Assembly: GCA_947176655.1 (NCBI GenBank)
Contig: CAMWRK010000087.1
Span: 1 to 8,321, forward strand
Length of the DNA: 8,321 bases
Source of the DNA: an uncultured Prevotellaceae bacterium
GTDB taxonomy: Bacteria; Bacteroidota; Bacteroidia; Bacteroidales; Bacteroidaceae
Direction of reading: 5' to 3'
Shown here: positions 5,812-8,321 of the stretch, piece after piece
How positions within the stretch are numbered: position 1 is the first letter of the stretch
How the letters are laid out: every line of letters starts with the position of its first letter
Notes under the pieces: generated by a model
Told to the model about the DNA's origin: nothing
Databases searched by the model: none
The model's input: only the letters and a program-made list of their open reading frames with translations
Program-made: the position numbers and the translations under genes

Positions 5812-8321
5812 ATGCTGAAACGCAACAGTCCCGCAAAATTGAAAACGTTATCTGCAACACTGCATTGTTATATAATAGTACTTCTGATGCTGATGACGGT
5901 TCGCACCGCCCGCGGAGAATATTTCCGGCATCTGACGCTGGACGACGGATTGAGCCAGCCATCGGTAATGGCAATAGCGCAAGACAGACTCGGGCGGATG
6001 TGGCTGGGCACAAGAGAGGGCGTGAATGTCTACGACGGAGTAGGAATAACATCCTATAAAGGGTGGATTACATACGGGCAGGACGAGGACAAGATATGGA
6101 TAGGTAATGAAGTCAGTTCTATTGTCAGCGATTCCATCGGCAACATCTTCATAATGATTGACAGCGACATTGTGAAGTATGATCTTGCAGGCGACCGTTT
6201 CAGCCGCTTCACAAACACAGGAAACATAAGGGCTCTCGGAGCATACGGCGGAGAGGTGGCTTATGTGGTCGGCGACTCCGTTTTCGTTAAAAATCCCTGC
6301 GATGACACTACGCGCCTCACCTGCATCGTGCCCACAGCAAAATACATCACTCATCTGGCCGTGGACAGCCGTAACTATTATGCCGCCACATACGGCGGGC
6401 TTCTCGTCATCGACCGCAGGACACGCTCCAGCCGTATACTCCTTCAGGGTACGGAGATATACTCATCGTTTGTGTCGCGGGACGGCACATTGTGGATTAC
6501 CACACTGAATCGAGGCCTGTTCCGCTATCGCCCGGAAGATACGGAACCGCTATCCGTGTCCATGCCCACTCCTCCGGAAGGAGTGGCCGGTGCATCGCAA
6601 TGCCGGCATGCGATAGAGGATCATAAAGGCAAGATATGGTACGGATCCTTCAGCGGATTATTCTGCTACGACCCAGCCAACGGTGAAACACGGCACATAA
6701 AGATACCGATGAATATAGGCGGCCTAACCCACCCTTCGGTTTTCGGCATGCACTGCGACCGCAGGGGAAATCTGTGGATAGGCACCTATTACGGCGGCGT
6801 AAACTATTTTTCTCCGGACAACGACAGATTTCTGAATTTCAACTATGACGACTTTATCCCTGAGAACCTGTCACGCTCCTTTGTCAAGGACATGGTTGTG
6901 GACAGGAACGGCCTCCTGTGGTTCGCTACCGACGGAGCCGGAGTAGGATGTCTGGACAGGAAATGGAACATTGTCGCACATCTGTTTACGCACAATACAG
7001 ATAAAAGCCTACGGCAGAACAACATCAGATGCCTTGAGTATGACTCCGTTGGCAACCGACTTTTCATAGGTACCCATCTGGGAGGACTGTCAGTATATGA
7101 CATCGACAGACGATCTGTCACGAACCTCATCGATGCGCCTCAATACCAAAATGTTCCTGGAAATGTCATTCACAAACTGAAAGTACACGACGGCAACCTG
7201 TTCATTGCTTCGCGTGCCGGTTTGTCGTGGATGGATCTGTCCTCGGGAACTATCCGGAGGGTCAATGCCGGTCTGGCACCGACAATATTCGACATCGACC
7301 GGGACGGAAACATCTACTGTATTTCAAGCCACAGAGTATACAGGACTGCGGATCCAACGGAAACCAATGCAGCCACAACGGTCATTACACGCCTTGACAG
7401 AAGAATATTCCCCACACAGGTGTGCGCCACTGACAAAGGAGTGCTGGTAACCACTCTCGGCAACGGAATACTTTACTGTCCTTACGACGACTCACCTGTG
7501 GAATATATAAACACGACCAACAGCAGGTTGCCCGACGACTATTGCTACGCCATAAGCAGAGGAAGAGAGAATGAGGTATATGTGACCACCGAGAATAATG
7601 TCGTGAAATTGAACATGGAAAACCGCTCCATACAGAGTGTCTGTTTTTCTGATTTCTTCCCCGAATCCCACATCATCAACGAGTGCGCGCTGCTCAGCCT
7701 TGCCGACGGTGACATTCTTGTCGGAAGCACCAAAGGCATAACACGTCTGAACGGTAACAGTTTCAGTAAATCGGCTGTCACCAGCAACACACCTTGCATA
7801 TATTTCTCCAGACTGCTGCTGCAGAATAAAGATGTTGCAGCCGGAGACGGAACCGGTATCATCGAACTGGCACTTCCCTATTCCGACCACATCGTGTTAC
7901 CTCCCGACTGCAACGACTTCTGCATTGTCGTCGGCGTAAGCGACTATCTGGCAACTACCAGTGCACCGAATATAGAATACCGCATGGATGGCATAGATGC
8001 TCACTGGCTGACTGCATCCGGCAATGAAGTGAGATACAGAGATCTCCCATCCGGTTCGTACCGTCTGCATGCAAGATACCAGAACGGCCAGGAGATAAGC
8101 ATCGGCGTAACCGTCAACACACCGTGGTACAATTCATGGTGGGCATGGCTCATATATTTTGCCATCACCGTGGCAATCGGTTTATTTATCATCCAGAAGA
8201 CTCTGGCAACCACACGTCTGCGGAGGTCTTTGAAAAAGGAGAAGGCCGAAAGAGCCCAAATAGAGAAACTCAATCAGGAGAAGTTCGTGTTTTTCAGCAA
8301 CGTAAGCCATGAGTTCCAGAC
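5812..8321 (+). CDS. Hybrid two-component system sensor/regulator, N-terminal 836 codons (periplasmic propeller, Y_Y_Y domain, start of histidine kinase)
   Basis: This frame is open from the ATG to the right edge and is typical of the Bacteroidota hybrid two-component regulators that sense released oligosaccharides in the periplasm and control nearby utilisation genes. Residues 19-30 (CYIIVLLMLMTV) form an N-terminal hydrophobic signal or anchor. From about 36 the opening FRHLTLDDGLSQPSV starts a double beta-propeller, with repeated Reg_prop motifs of the form DxxGxLWxGTxxG around Trp64, Trp228, Trp276, Trp322, Trp370 and Phe418, and weaker ones to about 680. A Y_Y_Y domain follows (about 688-770, including IEYRMDGIDAHW and LPSGSYRLHARY), then PWYNSWW, one membrane segment (777-795), a charged linker likely to be coiled-coil, and the kinase H-box FFSNVSHEFQ with His833 as phospho-acceptor. 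The usual HEFRT reads HEFQ here. The ATPase, receiver and AraC-type domains (about 500 further residues) lie outside. It is divergent from the uronate operon, so it probably controls it; the ligand is unknown. Confidence 0.93.
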   Translation, partial: MLKRNSPAKLKTLSATLHCYIIVLLMLMTVRTARGEYFRHLTLDDGLSQPSVMAIAQDRLGRMWLGTREGVNVYDGVGITSYKGWITYGQDEDKIWIGNEVSSIVSDSIGNIFIMIDSDIVKYDLAGDRFSRFTNTGNIRALGAYGGEVAYVVGDSVFVKNPCDDTTRLTCIVPTAKYITHLAVDSRNYYAATYGGLLVIDRRTRSSRILLQGTEIYSSFVSRDGTLWITTLNRGLFRYRPEDTEPLSVSMPTPPEGVAGASQCRHAIEDHKGKIWYGSFSGLFCYDPANGETRHIKIPMNIGGLTHPSVFGMHCDRRGNLWIGTYYGGVNYFSPDNDRFLNFNYDDFIPENLSRSFVKDMVVDRNGLLWFATDGAGVGCLDRKWNIVAHLFTHNTDKSLRQNNIRCLEYDSVGNRLFIGTHLGGLSVYDIDRRSVTNLIDAPQYQNVPGNVIHKLKVHDGNLFIASRAGLSWMDLSSGTIRRVNAGLAPTIFDIDRDGNIYCISSHRVYRTADPTETNAATTVITRLDRRIFPTQVCATDKGVLVTTLGNGILYCPYDDSPVEYINTTNSRLPDDYCYAISRGRENEVYVTTENNVVKLNMENRSIQSVCFSDFFPESHIINECALLSLADGDILVGSTKGITRLNGNSFSKSAVTSNTPCIYFSRLLLQNKDVAAGDGTGIIELALPYSDHIVLPPDCNDFCIVVGVSDYLATTSAPNIEYRMDGIDAHWLTASGNEVRYRDLPSGSYRLHARYQNGQEISIGVTVNTPWYNSWWAWLIYFAITVAIGLFIIQKTLATTRLRRSLKKEKAERAQIEKLNQEKFVFFSNVSHEFQ
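6566..6586. repeat. Perfect 8-base inverted repeat inside the sensor gene
   Basis: CCACTCCT (6566-6573) and AGGAGTGG (6579-6586) form a perfect stem around a 5-base loop, within codons for TPPEGV between two propeller blades. No T-run follows, so it is not a typical terminator. It may be chance from codon use. Confidence 0.35.

Noticed and set aside
5848..6354. A 168-codon minus-strand frame opposite the sensor gene
   Set aside because: The plus strand encodes an uninterrupted propeller protein; the minus-strand translation has no recognisable features.

Overview
The window looks like a uronate-catabolism section of a polysaccharide-utilisation region from a Bacteroidales bacterium (phylum Bacteroidota). 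The evidence is: a divergent gene for the periplasmic-propeller type of hybrid two-component sensor that is characteristic of this group; a DUF4861 secreted protein; AT-rich leaders without strong Shine-Dalgarno sequences; and TAnnTTTG-like promoter boxes. Overall G+C looks close to 50 percent by eye, so a Muribaculaceae-like gut lineage is possible, but family cannot be fixed from the sequence alone.

Layout. Positions 1 to 5615 hold six minus-strand genes that read as one operon. In transcription order they are: a secreted DUF4861 protein (5615-4503); an SDR oxidoreductase of the IdnO/DhuD type (4464-3670); a galactitol-type PTS EIIC-like permease (3673-2276); 2-keto-3-deoxygluconate kinase kdgK (2224-1202); KDPG aldolase eda (1171-503); and the first 168 codons of kduI (506 to the left edge). 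Two junctions are ATGA overlaps, and the other gaps are 30 to 51 bases. Positions 5616-5811 are a divergent regulatory region. Positions 5812-8321 (plus strand) hold the sensor half of a hybrid two-component regulator, cut by the right edge just after its phospho-acceptor histidine.

How the genes fit together. Lyases and unsaturated-glycuronyl hydrolases, none of which is in this window, release 4,5-unsaturated uronic acid, which opens to 5-keto-4-deoxyuronate (DKI). KduI isomerises DKI to 2,5-diketo-3-deoxygluconate (DKII), the SDR reduces DKII to KDG, KdgK phosphorylates KDG to KDPG, and Eda splits KDPG to pyruvate and glyceraldehyde-3-phosphate. The window therefore carries the whole DKI-to-central-metabolism route.

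The most notable point is where the steps occur. KduI carries a clear N-terminal signal peptide added in front of the normal family N-terminus, while KdgK, Eda and the SDR do not. The only transporter is a PTS EIIC with no EIIA or EIIB beside it. Together these suggest that DKI is isomerised in the periplasm and that DKII (or a related keto-acid) is then imported by a repurposed EIIC. A second notable signal is an 11-base exact direct repeat with a 22-base period, just upstream of the putative operon promoter, which is a good candidate operator for the adjacent regulator.
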